Positions 1 through 9,745 of a stretch of DNA of 64,000 nt are shown here, in pieces. Below the pieces are notes generated by a model. That model made no database searches, was not told where the DNA came from, and was given only the letters and a program-made list of their open reading frames with translations. Numbering within the stretch: position 1 is the first letter of the stretch; each line of letters opens with the position of its first letter. The stretch spans positions 4,411,922 to 4,475,921 of the forward strand of contig NZ_CP048289.1 in NCBI RefSeq assembly GCF_014084105.1, written 5' to 3'. The stretch is from Streptacidiphilus sp. P02-A3a (GTDB taxonomy: Bacteria > Actinomycetota > Actinomycetes > Streptomycetales > Streptomycetaceae). A program made the position numbers and the translations under genes.

Positions 1-2148
1 GTGCCGCACGGCACCGCCCGGTTCGACCTGCTGCTGGCGCTCTCCGACGGCCCGGCCGGGCTCTTCGGCGCACTGGAGTTCAACCAGGAGGTCTTCGACC
101 GCGAGACGGCGGAGCAGCTGGTCACCCACCTGACGGCGGTGCTGGAACGGGCGGTGGCCGATCCCGGGACCAGCATCTCCCGGATCCCGCTGCTCGGCGC
201 CGAGCAGACCGCGCGGATCCTGCACGAGTGGAACGACACCGCCGCGCCGCAGCGGCCCGCCGCGATCCACACGCTGTTCGACGAGCAGGAGGCGAGGACC
301 CCGGAGGCGGTCGCGGTCGCCGACTCCACCCGCAGCTGGACCTACCGCGAACTGCGCCACCGGGCGGAGGACGTCGCCCGGGAGCTGCTCCCGGTGCCGG
401 GCCGGGACGTGGCCGTACTGATGGGCCGCTCGGCGGCCTCGGTGGCGGCGGTACTGGGCGTGCTGAAGGCGGGCAAGGCGTACGTGCCGATCGACCCGGC
501 CTTCCCGGAGGGCCGGGTCAACGGGATCCTGGACATCTGCGGGGCCCGCTGCCTGGTCACCGACCCGGAGCAGCTGGCGCGGGCCGAGGCGCTGGCGGCC
601 GACCGGCCGGGCACCCGGGTGCTGCTGGTCGACCCCGACGCCGACCCCGACGCCGGATCGGCTTCGGCCCCGGGCCGCGGTGAACTGCCGCTGGTGGCAC
701 CGGAGTCGGTCGCCTACACGATCTTCACCTCCGGCTCCACCGGAGTCCCGCAGGGCGTCGTGCTCCAGCACGCGGCCGTGGTCAACACCCTGCGCTGGGT
801 GGTCGACAGCCTCGGCTTCGGCCCCTCCGACCGACTGCTGTGGGTCACCTCGCTCAGCTTCGACCTCTCGGTCTTCGACATCTTCGGCACCCTCGCCGCG
901 GGCGGCCTGATCCGGGTCGCCGAGGCGGAGGAGCTCGCCGAACCCGCGCGGCTGGCCGAGTTGCTGGTGGGAGGCGGGATCACCGTCTGGGACTCGGCAC
1001 CGGCCGCGCTCCAGCGGCTGCTGCCGGCCCTGGAGCGGCGCGCGGCCAGGCCCGGCGACCCGGCGGTCCGCCTGGTCATGCTCAGCGGCGACTGGATCCC
1101 GGTGACCATGCCGGACCGGCTGCGCGAGCTGCTGCCCGGCTGCCGCGTCCGCGCGCTCGGCGGGGCCACCGAGGCCGCGATCTGGTCCAACCACTTCCCG
1201 GTGGAGCGGGTCGACCCGGCCTGGACCAGCATCCCGTACGGCCGCCCGATCCAGAACGCCCGCTACCACGTGCTGGACCGGTGGATGCAGCCCTGCCCGG
1301 TCGGCGTGCCCGGTGACCTGTACATCGGCGGCGCCTGCCTGGCCCTCGGCTACGTCGACCCGAAGGTGACCGCGCAGCGGTTCCTGCCGGACCCGCACAG
1401 CGGCCGGGCCGGTGAACGGCTGTACCGGACCGGCGACCTGGCGCGCTACTGGCGGGACGGCACGCTGGAGTTCCTCGGCCGCTCCGACCAGCAGGTGAAG
1501 ATCCGCGGCTTCCGGGTGGAGCCCGGCGAGGTGGAGGCGGTGCTGCGCCGCTGCGCGGACGTCCGCGAGGCGACCGTCGTGGTCCGCGACGACCTGCCGG
1601 GCGGCCGGTGCCTGGTCGGCTACGCCGTCCCGACCGAGCGGCGCAGCCTCGACGAGGGGCAGCTGCGCAAGGAACTGCGCGCGCAACTGCCCGAGTACAT
1701 GGTGCCGACCCACCTGGTCCTGCTGGACCGGCTGCCGGTGACGGCCAACGGCAAGCTCGACCGGCGGGCGCTGCCCGCCCCGGTCCTCGGGTCCGACGGC
1801 GTCGGCTTCCTCAGCCCGCGGGCCGGGACCGAGCAGGTCATCGCCGGGATCTGGAGCCGGATCCTCGGCGTGGAACGCCCCGGAAGCCGCGACAACGTCT
1901 TCGACCTGGGCGGCAACTCGCTGCGCCTGGCCGAGATGCACGTCCGGCTCCAGGAGAGCTTCGGCGAGCGGATCCAGCTGGTCCACCTGTTCGAGAACCC
2001 GACGATCGAGGGCCTGGCCCGAACCGTCGACGGCCTGGCGGCCGACGGCCCGGCGGTCGCCGAGACGGCGGCCGACCGGACCCAGGACCGCGCCGAGCGG
2101 CAGAAGCAGGCCATGCAGCGTCGGCGCGCCCCGCGCCGCGCGGAGTGA
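1..2148 (+). CDS. Non-ribosomal peptide synthetase, 3' part (C end-A-PCP)
   Basis: The reading frame is open from the first base, so the gene begins upstream. Residues 1-70 are the C-terminal end of a condensation domain. An adenylation domain follows at about 85-600, with core motifs TSGSTG, SGDWIP, GGATEA, YRTGD and the closing NGKLDRRALP. A carrier domain carries GGNSL with the phosphopantetheine serine at codon 640. Reading the ten-residue pocket by eye gives about D-L-F-D-M-S-L-I-W, close to the published cysteine code DLYNLSLIW; SGDWIP with GGATEA is also common in Cys-type domains. The substrate remains a prediction. The protein ends in a charged Arg-rich tail. The next gene starts 16 nt downstream behind an AAAGGAG ribosome site, so the genes are probably cotranscribed. 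This protein should hand its peptidyl thioester to the KS of the next one. Confidence 0.93.
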   Translation: MPHGTARFDLLLALSDGPAGLFGALEFNQEVFDRETAEQLVTHLTAVLERAVADPGTSISRIPLLGAEQTARILHEWNDTAAPQRPAAIHTLFDEQEARTPEAVAVADSTRSWTYRELRHRAEDVARELLPVPGRDVAVLMGRSAASVAAVLGVLKAGKAYVPIDPAFPEGRVNGILDICGARCLVTDPEQLARAEALAADRPGTRVLLVDPDADPDAGSASAPGRGELPLVAPESVAYTIFTSGSTGVPQGVVLQHAAVVNTLRWVVDSLGFGPSDRLLWVTSLSFDLSVFDIFGTLAAGGLIRVAEAEELAEPARLAELLVGGGITVWDSAPAALQRLLPALERRAARPGDPAVRLVMLSGDWIPVTMPDRLRELLPGCRVRALGGATEAAIWSNHFPVERVDPAWTSIPYGRPIQNARYHVLDRWMQPCPVGVPGDLYIGGACLALGYVDPKVTAQRFLPDPHSGRAGERLYRTGDLARYWRDGTLEFLGRSDQQVKIRGFRVEPGEVEAVLRRCADVREATVVVRDDLPGGRCLVGYAVPTERRSLDEGQLRKELRAQLPEYMVPTHLVLLDRLPVTANGKLDRRALPAPVLGSDGVGFLSPRAGTEQVIAGIWSRILGVERPGSRDNVFDLGGNSLRLAEMHVRLQESFGERIQLVHLFENPTIEGLARTVDGLAADGPAVAETAADRTQDRAERQKQAMQRRRAPRRAE

Positions 2149-2164
2149 GGAAAGGAGCGAGGCC

Positions 2165-5100
2165 ATGGACAACGCCATCGCCATCGTCGGGATGTCGGGA
2201 CGGTTCCCCGGCGCCCCGGACGTGCGGACCTTCTGGACGAACCTGCTGGCCGGTGTCAGCGGCATCGTCGCTCCGACCGACCAGGACCTGGACGCCGCCG
2301 GAGTGCCGCCGCACGTCCGTGACGATCCCGCCTACGTGCGGGCCACCGGCGCACTCGACGGGATCGAGCAGTTCGACGCGGAGTTCTTCGGCCTGACGCC
2401 CCGCGAGGCGCAGCTGATGGACCCGCAGCAGCGGATCTTCCTGGAGTGCGCCTGGCACGCCCTGGAGGACTGCGGCCACCGGGCTGGTGAACAGCTTCCG
2501 GCCGCCGTCTTCGGCGGCACCGGAGCCAACGGCTACCTGCTGTACAACCTGGCGCCGCACGCCTGGCTGCGCGACCCCGCGCACGAGTACTCGGTGATCC
2601 TCGGCAACGACAAGGACTACCTGGCGTCCCGCGCCTCCTACAAGCTCGGCCTGGCCGGACCGAGCGCCACCGTGCAGACGGCCTGCTCGACCTCGCTGGT
2701 CGCGGTCGCCATGGCCTGCCAGAGCCTGCTGGACTACCAGTGCGACCTGGCCCTGGCGGGCGGATCGGCGGTGGTCGTCCCGCACCGCGCCGGCTACCTG
2801 TACCAGGAGAGCGGGATCGCCTCCCCGGACGGCACCTGCCGCCCCTTCGACGCGGACGCCAACGGCACCGTGCGCGGCAGCGGCGCCGCCGTGGTGGCCC
2901 TCAAGCGGCTCGATGACGCGCTCGCGGCGGGGGACACCGTGTACGCGGTGATCCGCGGCTGGGCGGTCAACAACGACGGCTCGGCCAAGGCCGGGTACAC
3001 CGCGCCCTCGGTCGGCGCGCAGGCCGAGGTGATCGCCCTGGCCCACCAGCTCGCCGACGTGGAACCGGCGACGATCGGCTTCGTCGAGGCCCACGGCACC
3101 GGGACCACCCTCGGCGACCTGGTCGAGGTCGAGGCGCTGCGCCAGGCCTTCGCGGGCGCCGACGGGCGCTGCGCGCTGGGGTCGGTCAAGGCGTCGATCG
3201 GGCACCTCGACGCGGCGTCCGGGGTGACCGGCCTGATCAAGGCCGCGCTCGCGGTGCGGCACGGCCAGGTGCCGCCGACGCTGAACTTCCACCGGCCCAG
3301 CCCCGCCGCGGGGTTGGCGAGCAGCCGGTTCTTCGTCAACGCCGAACCGGTGGACTGGCCGGTGCCCACCGGGCCGCGCCGGGCCGGGGTCAGCTCGCTG
3401 GGCATCGGCGGCACCAACGCGCACGTGGTGCTGGAGCAGGCGCCCGACCGGCCGTCGGACGCCGGGGCGGACGCGCCCCCGCTGCTGCTGCCGCTCTCCG
3501 CGCGCACCGACACCGCCGTGCGGCAGGCCGCCGAGCGGCTGGCCGACGACCTGGAGCGGACCCCCGCCGACCTGCCGATGGCGGACGTCGCGCACACCCT
3601 GGTCACCGGGCGGGCCGTGTTCGGCTCCCGGATCCACGTGGTCGCGGCCACGGCCGGGGAGGCCGCGGCGGCCCTGCGCACGGCCGCCGCGCCACCCGTC
3701 GGCGGCGCGACCACCCGCCCGCTGGCGATGATGTTCCCCGGCCAGGGCGCCCAGCACCCGGGGATGACCGAGTCGCTGTACCGCTCCCAGCCGGTGCTGC
3801 GCGACGCGGTCGACGAGTGCGCCGCACTGCTGCGCGCCGACCTCGGAGCGGACCTGCGCGACCTGCTCTTCCCCGGGACCGACCCCGCCCGCACCGCCGC
3901 GGCGGCGGCCCGGCTGGAACGCACCGAGTACACCCAGCCCGCCCTGTTCACCGTGGAGTACGCGCTGGCCCGGCTGTGGCACAGCTGGGGCGTGCGCCCC
4001 GACGTGATGGTGGGGCACAGCATCGGCGAGTACGCCTGCGCCTGCCTGGCCGGGGTGCTCAGTCTGCCCGACGCCGCGCACCTGGTCGCACTCCGCGGCC
4101 GACTGCTCGCGGCCCAACCCCCCGGCGGCATGCTGTCGGTGGCACTGGCCGAGGGCGAGCTGCGCCGACGGCTGCCGCCGGGCGCGGCGATCGCCGCGGT
4201 CAACGCCCCCAGGCAGTGCACGGTCGCCGGCCCGCGCCCGGAACTGGACGCGCTCGCCGCCGCGCTCACCGCCGACGGGGTGCGGGTCACCGCCCTGCGC
4301 ACCTCGCACGCCTTCCACTCGCCGCTGGTCGCGGGCGCCGTCGAACCGTTCCGGCGCGCGGTCGGGCAGCTGACGCTGAACCCGCCACGGCAGGCCTACG
4401 TCTCCTCCGTCACCGGCGCGCCGATCACCGCCGAACAGGCCACCGACCCCGGCTACTGGGCCGATCAACTGGTACAGCCGGTGCGCTGGCAGCAGGCGCT
4501 GCGGACCGCCGCCGGTCCCCGCGCCGTCCTGCTGGAGGTCGGCCCGGGCCAGTCGCTGGGCGCGCTGGCCCGGCTGGGCCTGGACGTCGACGCGGGGCAC
4601 GTGGTCGCCGCCACCCTGCCGCGACCCGGCGGGGACGAGCGGCGCGCGGTGCTGGAGGCGGCCGGACTGCTCTGGGAAGCGGGCGTCGCGGTCGACCTTA
4701 CCGCCGTGAACGGCGCCCCCGGCCACCGGGTCCCGCTACCCGGATACCCGTTCCAGCGCCGCCGCCACTGGATCGACGCGCCGCAGCGGCCGACCGACGA
4801 CGGCGCACCGGCCGCCGACCCGCGGCCGCGCCCGGTCACCGCCCCGGACGGCCCCGGGGCGGCGGACACCGAGGCGGTCCGGGCCGCCGTCGACCAGGCG
4901 TGGGCGGAGGTGCTGCTCGGCGCCCCACCGGCGCCGGAGGACGACTTCTTCCAGCAGGGCGGCCAGTCCCTGATCGGCGTGCAACTGCTCTCCAGGATCT
5001 CCCAGTTGGTCAAGGTCCGGCTGCCACTGCAACTGATCTTCGACCACCCGACCCCGCACCGGCTGGCGCTCGCGGTCGTGGCCGAGGCACTGCGCGGCGC

Positions 5101-8100
5101 CGCCCGTCCGGACCTGCCGATCACCCCGGCCGACCGCGGCGGCGCCCTCGCCCTCTCACCCGCCCAGGAACGCCTGTGGGTGATCGAGCAGTTGGAGCCC
5201 GGCGGCAGCGCCTACAACGTGCCGCAGACCCTGATGCTGGACGGCGAACTCGACCGGGCGGCGCTGGAGCGGACGTTCACCGCGCTGGTCGCCCGGCACG
5301 AGGCGCTGCGCACCCGGATCGGGACGCACGGCGACGCGCCGGTGCAGGTCGTCGGCGAACCGTACCGGGTCACCGTGCCGCTGCTGCTGCCGGGCGGCGG
5401 GACCGGGGACACCGAGGCCGAGGCCGGGCGGATGGCGCTGGCCGAGCTCCAACGGCCGTTCGACCTGGTGCACGGCCCGCTGCTGCGCGCCGCGCTGATC
5501 CGGATCTCCGCCCGGCGGCACCTGCTGGTGGTGACCGTGCACCACCTGGTCACCGACGGCTGGTCCTACCTGGTGCTCACCCGCGAACTCGTGGAGCTGT
5601 ACGACGCGTTCACCACCGGCCGGGAACCGCAGCTGCCGCCCGCGCCGCTCCAGGCCGCCGACCACGCCGCCTGGCAGCGCGCCCTGGTCAGCGGCGGCCA
5701 CCTGGCCGAGCAGACCGCGTTCTGGACGGAGTACCTGGACGGCGCGCCCACCGCGCTGCAACTGCCGACCGACCGGCCGCGCCCGGCGGTCCAGCGCCAC
5801 GTCGGCCGACGGCACCGGATCCAGGTGCCCGCGGCCCTCACCCGGCAGCTGGCCGCGCTGAGCGCCGCGCGGGGCGCCACCCCGTTCGCTACCCTGCTGG
5901 CGCTGTTCGCCGCCGTGCTGCACGCCCACGCCGACACCCGGGACCTGCTGGTGGCGACCCCGGTGGCCGGACGCGACCGGGCCGAACTCGAAGGCATCGT
6001 CGGCTACCTGGTGAACACCGTGGTGGTGCGCGCCCGGCTCGACGGCGTCGGGACCGCCGCCGAACTGGTCGACCGGGTCCGCGAGAGCGCCCTCAAGGCG
6101 CTCAGCAACCCGGACGTGCCGTTCGACCAGGTCGTCCACCTCGCCGGGGCCGGGCGGCAGCTGGACCGCAACCCGCTGGCCCAGGTGCTGTTCACGCTGG
6201 AGAACCGGATCAACGGGGACGTGCGGCTGGCCGGTCTGGAGCTGTCGCCGGTCGACCTCGACCCGGGGATCGCCCAGTTCGACCTCGCCCTGCACCTCCA
6301 GGAGCGGCCGGACGACGGCCTGGACGGCTGGTTCGAGTACGACCAGGAGCTGTTCCAGCCGGACACCGTGGCCCGGCTCGCCGAGCACTTCCTGGAGGTG
6401 CTGCGGCGCGCGGTGGCCGATCCGGAGCAGAGCCTGGCCGCGCTGGTCCGGGTCCCGGACCAGGTCCGGCGGCTGCTCACCGAGGTGTGGAACACCGGTG
6501 CCGAGCGGCTGCCGGAGACGGACTCGCTGGTCGACCTGTTCGCCGCCGCGGTCGCCGCCGGACCGGACCGGCCCGCGGTGGTCGACGGCGGGCGCACCTG
6601 CCGCTACCGGGAGCTCGACCAGGCGTCGGACCGGATCGCCGCCCTGCTCACCGGCCACGGGACGGTCCCCGGCGACCGGGTCGGCGTGCTGCTGGAACGC
6701 GGCACGGACCTGATCGCCTCGGTGCTCGGCGTGCTCAAGACCGGCGCCGCGTACGTGCCGCTGGACCCCACGCACCCGGCCGAACGGCTCGGGCTGGCGG
6801 TCGCCGACAGCGGCGTCCGACTGGTGCTGACGCAGCGGTCCCTGGCCGACCGGCAGCCGCCCGGCGAGGTGGTCCCGCTGTTCGTGGACCGCCCCGGGGC
6901 CGACGCCCCGGCGGTCGGCTTCCGGCCCCGCCCGGTGGACCCGCTGAGCCCGGCGTACGTCATCTACACCTCCGGCTCGACCGGCCGCCCGAAGGGCGTC
7001 GAGGTGAGCCACCACAACGTGGTGCGGTTGCTGAGGTCGAGTCAGCGGCACTTCGGCTTCGGCCCCGACGACGTGTTCGCGCAGTTCTTCTCGCACGCCT
7101 TCGACGTCTCGGTGTGGGAGGTCTTCGGGGCGCTGTGCCACGGCGCGGCGCTGGTGGTGGTGCCGTACTGGACCAGCCGCGACCCGGACGCGGTGGTCCG
7201 GCTGCTGGCCGAGCGGCGGGTCACGGTGCTCAACCAGACCCCGTCGTCCTTCCAGTCGCTGATCGAGGCCGACGGCCGGTCCACGGCCGGTCCGTCGGCG
7301 CTGCGCGCGGTCGTGCTCTGCGGCGAGAACCTGGACGTCGGCATCCTCGGCCCGTGGTTCGACCGGCACGGCGACCAGCGGCCGGAGATCGTCAACATGT
7401 ACGGGATCACCGAGACCACGGTGCACACCACGTACCGCCGGATGACCGCCGCCGACGTCCGCCGCGAGGTCGGCACGCCCATCGGCACGGCCCTGCCCGA
7501 CCTGGTGATCCGGCTGCTGGACCAGGACGGCGAGCTGGTGCCGGTCGGCAGGGCGGCGGAGATCTGCGTCGGCGGTCCGGGCGTGGCCCTGGGGTACCTC
7601 AACCGGCCGGAGCTGACCGCCGGGCGCTTCGTCGCCGACCCGTTCGACCCCCGGCCCGGGGCCCGGCTGTACCGCTCGGGCGACCTGGCCCGCTACGGCG
7701 GCGACGGAGAGCTCTACTACCTCGGCCGGGCCGACCACCAGGTCCAGATCCGCGGCTACCGGGTCGAACCGGGCGAGGTGCAGACCGTGCTCGCCGGACA
7801 CCCCGGGCTGGCCGGGGCGGTGGTGGTCTCCACCACGGCGCCCGACGGCGGCACCGAACTCGTCGGCTACCCGGTGCCGCAGCCCGGTGCCGAGCCGCCG
7901 AGCACCGCCGAGCTGCGGGACTTCCTCGGCGGCCGGGTGCCGGAGTACATGGTGCCCACCCACCTGGTGCCGATCGCCGAGATCCCGCTGACGGTGAACG
8001 GCAAGGTCGACCGGGACGCGCTGCCCGCGCCGGTACGGCGGACGCCGACCTCGCGGGTCGCCGGGACCCCGGTGGAGAAGGAGGTCTGCCAGATCTGGTG

Positions 8101-9745
8101 CGAGCTGCTCGGCGCGTCCTCGGTCGGCGTCGACGACGTCTTCTTCGAGATCGGCGGGAACTCGCTCTCGGTGGTGCGGGCCAGGAACCGGCTGACCCAG
8201 CGCTTCGGCGTGGAACTGCCGCTGCGGGCCCTGTTCGAGGAGCCGACCGCGGCCGCCGCCGCCCGCATGGTCACCGCCGCCCTGTCGGCCGCGGGCGGTC
8301 CGCGGGCGGCGACCGGCGAGCCGCTGACCGACCCGGCCGCGCCGTCCCCGCTCTCACCCGAGCAGGAGGGCATCTACCTGGCCGAACAGGTGACGCCCGG
8401 CACCTCCGCCTTCCACATCGGAACGGTGGTGCGGCTGCGCGGAGCACTCGACCCGGACCGGCTGGCGGACGCGCTCACCCAGGTGGTGGCCCGGCAGGAG
8501 GCGCTGCGGGTCGGCTTCGTGGACACCCCCGACGGTGTCCGGATGCGGCTCGCCGAACCCGGCCCCGGACCGCTGACGGTGCGGCAGCCGCCCGCCGGAG
8601 GGGACCCGGAGGCCTTCGCCGCCGAGCTGTACCAGCGGGAGCTGGCCCGCCCCTTCGACCTGGAGCAGCCACCGCTGGCGCGGGCCGCACTCGTCCCGGC
8701 GGGGGAGCGGGAGCAGCTGCTGGTACTGGTGGTCCACCACCTGGTCTGCGACGGCTGGTCACTGGGCGTGCTGCTGGACGAGCTCGCGGCGGCCTACGCC
8801 GACGGCCCCCGGCCGCTCCCGGCCACCGGCTACCGCGAGGCGGCCGCCCGCGCCCGGGCCCGGACGGAGTCCGGCGAGACCGCGGCGGACCTGGAGTGGT
8901 GGCGCCGTCACCTGGACCGCCACCCGGTCGGCGCACCGCTGCCGGAACTGCCCGGGGCGCCCGCGAGCGGCCCGTTCCGGGCCACCCGGCGGACCATGAC
9001 GCTGCCCGCGGAGCTGCGCGGCCAGGTCATGGCGGCCTGCCGGGTACTCGGCGCGACCCCGTTCGCGCTGCTGGCCACCGCCTTCCAACTGGCGCTGACC
9101 TCGGTCGGCGTCGCGGCCCCGGTACTCGGCTTCCCGACGGCCGGCCGCACCCCGGCGGACGAGGGCCTGGTCGGCTGCTTCATCCGCACCGCCGTGCTGC
9201 CCTCCGCCGAGCGCGCCCCGACCTTCGCCGACGCGGTGGGCGGGACCCGCGACCACCTGGTGGCCGCCCTGGAGCACGGCTCGGTACCGGCGGACGCCGC
9301 CCGGCCCCGCCAGGACCTGTACCACGCCTGGTTCGTACTGCAGAACACGCCGCCGACCGGCCCCGGCCCGGGCGGCACCGTCGTACAGCCGGTCCCGCAG
9401 CGGACCGGCACCACCAAGTTCCGGCTGGCGCTGGACATCACCGACACCGGCGACGAACTCGTCTGCTGGTGGGACTACGCGGCCGACGTGCTCGGCGAGG
9501 AACTGCCGCAGCGGGTGGCCGACGGCTTCCTCACGGTCCTGACGGCGGCCGTGGCCGAACCGGCGACCGCCCTGGACGAACTGCTCGCGGCGGCCCGAAC
9601 GGCACCCGCGACCCGGCGGCCCAGGGCCGGGCTCCGCTCGGTCTCCCGGCGCGCCCCTTCCCACCCGGCTGCTCCCCACCCGGCCCCGCAGCCCGACCAG
9701 CACCGCCGGCACGGCGACACCAAGCAAGGAGATGAGTGTTCATGA
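2165..9745 (+). CDS. Hybrid PKS-NRPS megasynthase KS-AT-ACP-C-A-PCP-C
   Basis: This 2526-aa protein opens with a ketosynthase (residues 5-430; Cys174 in TACSTS, His310 in EAHGTGT, His347 in GHLDAASG). An acyltransferase follows (520-830; GHSIGEY with Ser619, and HAFH at 715, the malonyl-type signature). Then come a carrier (GGQSL, Ser935), a condensation domain (HHLVTDGWS at 1126), an A domain (1450-1940), a PCP (GGNSL, Ser2000) and a terminal condensation domain (HHLVCDGWS at 2191). No KR, DH or ER lies between AT and ACP, so the added C2 unit should stay a beta-ketone. The A pocket reads about D-V-W-N-V-C-M-V-H, nearest the threonine code DFWNIGMVH. Ending on a C domain means the next acceptor is supplied in trans by the downstream NRPS. 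The stop codon overlaps the next start as ATGA. Confidence 0.95.
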   Translation: MDNAIAIVGMSGRFPGAPDVRTFWTNLLAGVSGIVAPTDQDLDAAGVPPHVRDDPAYVRATGALDGIEQFDAEFFGLTPREAQLMDPQQRIFLECAWHALEDCGHRAGEQLPAAVFGGTGANGYLLYNLAPHAWLRDPAHEYSVILGNDKDYLASRASYKLGLAGPSATVQTACSTSLVAVAMACQSLLDYQCDLALAGGSAVVVPHRAGYLYQESGIASPDGTCRPFDADANGTVRGSGAAVVALKRLDDALAAGDTVYAVIRGWAVNNDGSAKAGYTAPSVGAQAEVIALAHQLADVEPATIGFVEAHGTGTTLGDLVEVEALRQAFAGADGRCALGSVKASIGHLDAASGVTGLIKAALAVRHGQVPPTLNFHRPSPAAGLASSRFFVNAEPVDWPVPTGPRRAGVSSLGIGGTNAHVVLEQAPDRPSDAGADAPPLLLPLSARTDTAVRQAAERLADDLERTPADLPMADVAHTLVTGRAVFGSRIHVVAATAGEAAAALRTAAAPPVGGATTRPLAMMFPGQGAQHPGMTESLYRSQPVLRDAVDECAALLRADLGADLRDLLFPGTDPARTAAAAARLERTEYTQPALFTVEYALARLWHSWGVRPDVMVGHSIGEYACACLAGVLSLPDAAHLVALRGRLLAAQPPGGMLSVALAEGELRRRLPPGAAIAAVNAPRQCTVAGPRPELDALAAALTADGVRVTALRTSHAFHSPLVAGAVEPFRRAVGQLTLNPPRQAYVSSVTGAPITAEQATDPGYWADQLVQPVRWQQALRTAAGPRAVLLEVGPGQSLGALARLGLDVDAGHVVAATLPRPGGDERRAVLEAAGLLWEAGVAVDLTAVNGAPGHRVPLPGYPFQRRRHWIDAPQRPTDDGAPAADPRPRPVTAPDGPGAADTEAVRAAVDQAWAEVLLGAPPAPEDDFFQQGGQSLIGVQLLSRISQLVKVRLPLQLIFDHPTPHRLALAVVAEALRGAARPDLPITPADRGGALALSPAQERLWVIEQLEPGGSAYNVPQTLMLDGELDRAALERTFTALVARHEALRTRIGTHGDAPVQVVGEPYRVTVPLLLPGGGTGDTEAEAGRMALAELQRPFDLVHGPLLRAALIRISARRHLLVVTVHHLVTDGWSYLVLTRELVELYDAFTTGREPQLPPAPLQAADHAAWQRALVSGGHLAEQTAFWTEYLDGAPTALQLPTDRPRPAVQRHVGRRHRIQVPAALTRQLAALSAARGATPFATLLALFAAVLHAHADTRDLLVATPVAGRDRAELEGIVGYLVNTVVVRARLDGVGTAAELVDRVRESALKALSNPDVPFDQVVHLAGAGRQLDRNPLAQVLFTLENRINGDVRLAGLELSPVDLDPGIAQFDLALHLQERPDDGLDGWFEYDQELFQPDTVARLAEHFLEVLRRAVADPEQSLAALVRVPDQVRRLLTEVWNTGAERLPETDSLVDLFAAAVAAGPDRPAVVDGGRTCRYRELDQASDRIAALLTGHGTVPGDRVGVLLERGTDLIASVLGVLKTGAAYVPLDPTHPAERLGLAVADSGVRLVLTQRSLADRQPPGEVVPLFVDRPGADAPAVGFRPRPVDPLSPAYVIYTSGSTGRPKGVEVSHHNVVRLLRSSQRHFGFGPDDVFAQFFSHAFDVSVWEVFGALCHGAALVVVPYWTSRDPDAVVRLLAERRVTVLNQTPSSFQSLIEADGRSTAGPSALRAVVLCGENLDVGILGPWFDRHGDQRPEIVNMYGITETTVHTTYRRMTAADVRREVGTPIGTALPDLVIRLLDQDGELVPVGRAAEICVGGPGVALGYLNRPELTAGRFVADPFDPRPGARLYRSGDLARYGGDGELYYLGRADHQVQIRGYRVEPGEVQTVLAGHPGLAGAVVVSTTAPDGGTELVGYPVPQPGAEPPSTAELRDFLGGRVPEYMVPTHLVPIAEIPLTVNGKVDRDALPAPVRRTPTSRVAGTPVEKEVCQIWCELLGASSVGVDDVFFEIGGNSLSVVRARNRLTQRFGVELPLRALFEEPTAAAAARMVTAALSAAGGPRAATGEPLTDPAAPSPLSPEQEGIYLAEQVTPGTSAFHIGTVVRLRGALDPDRLADALTQVVARQEALRVGFVDTPDGVRMRLAEPGPGPLTVRQPPAGGDPEAFAAELYQRELARPFDLEQPPLARAALVPAGEREQLLVLVVHHLVCDGWSLGVLLDELAAAYADGPRPLPATGYREAAARARARTESGETAADLEWWRRHLDRHPVGAPLPELPGAPASGPFRATRRTMTLPAELRGQVMAACRVLGATPFALLATAFQLALTSVGVAAPVLGFPTAGRTPADEGLVGCFIRTAVLPSAERAPTFADAVGGTRDHLVAALEHGSVPADAARPRQDLYHAWFVLQNTPPTGPGPGGTVVQPVPQRTGTTKFRLALDITDTGDELVCWWDYAADVLGEELPQRVADGFLTVLTAAVAEPATALDELLAAARTAPATRRPRAGLRSVSRRAPSHPAAPHPAPQPDQHRRHGDTKQGDECS

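Noticed and set aside
1838-4726. Long minus-strand open frame of 962 codons opposite the KS-AT region
   Set aside because: It is a shadow frame created by high GC; its product is Gly/Arg/Gln-rich with no domain, and the opposite strand encodes clear KS and AT domains.
9736-9741. GTG start for the TauD-type gene
   Set aside because: It is only four nt from the AAGGAG ribosome site; the ATG at 9742 has proper spacing and the common ATGA overlap.
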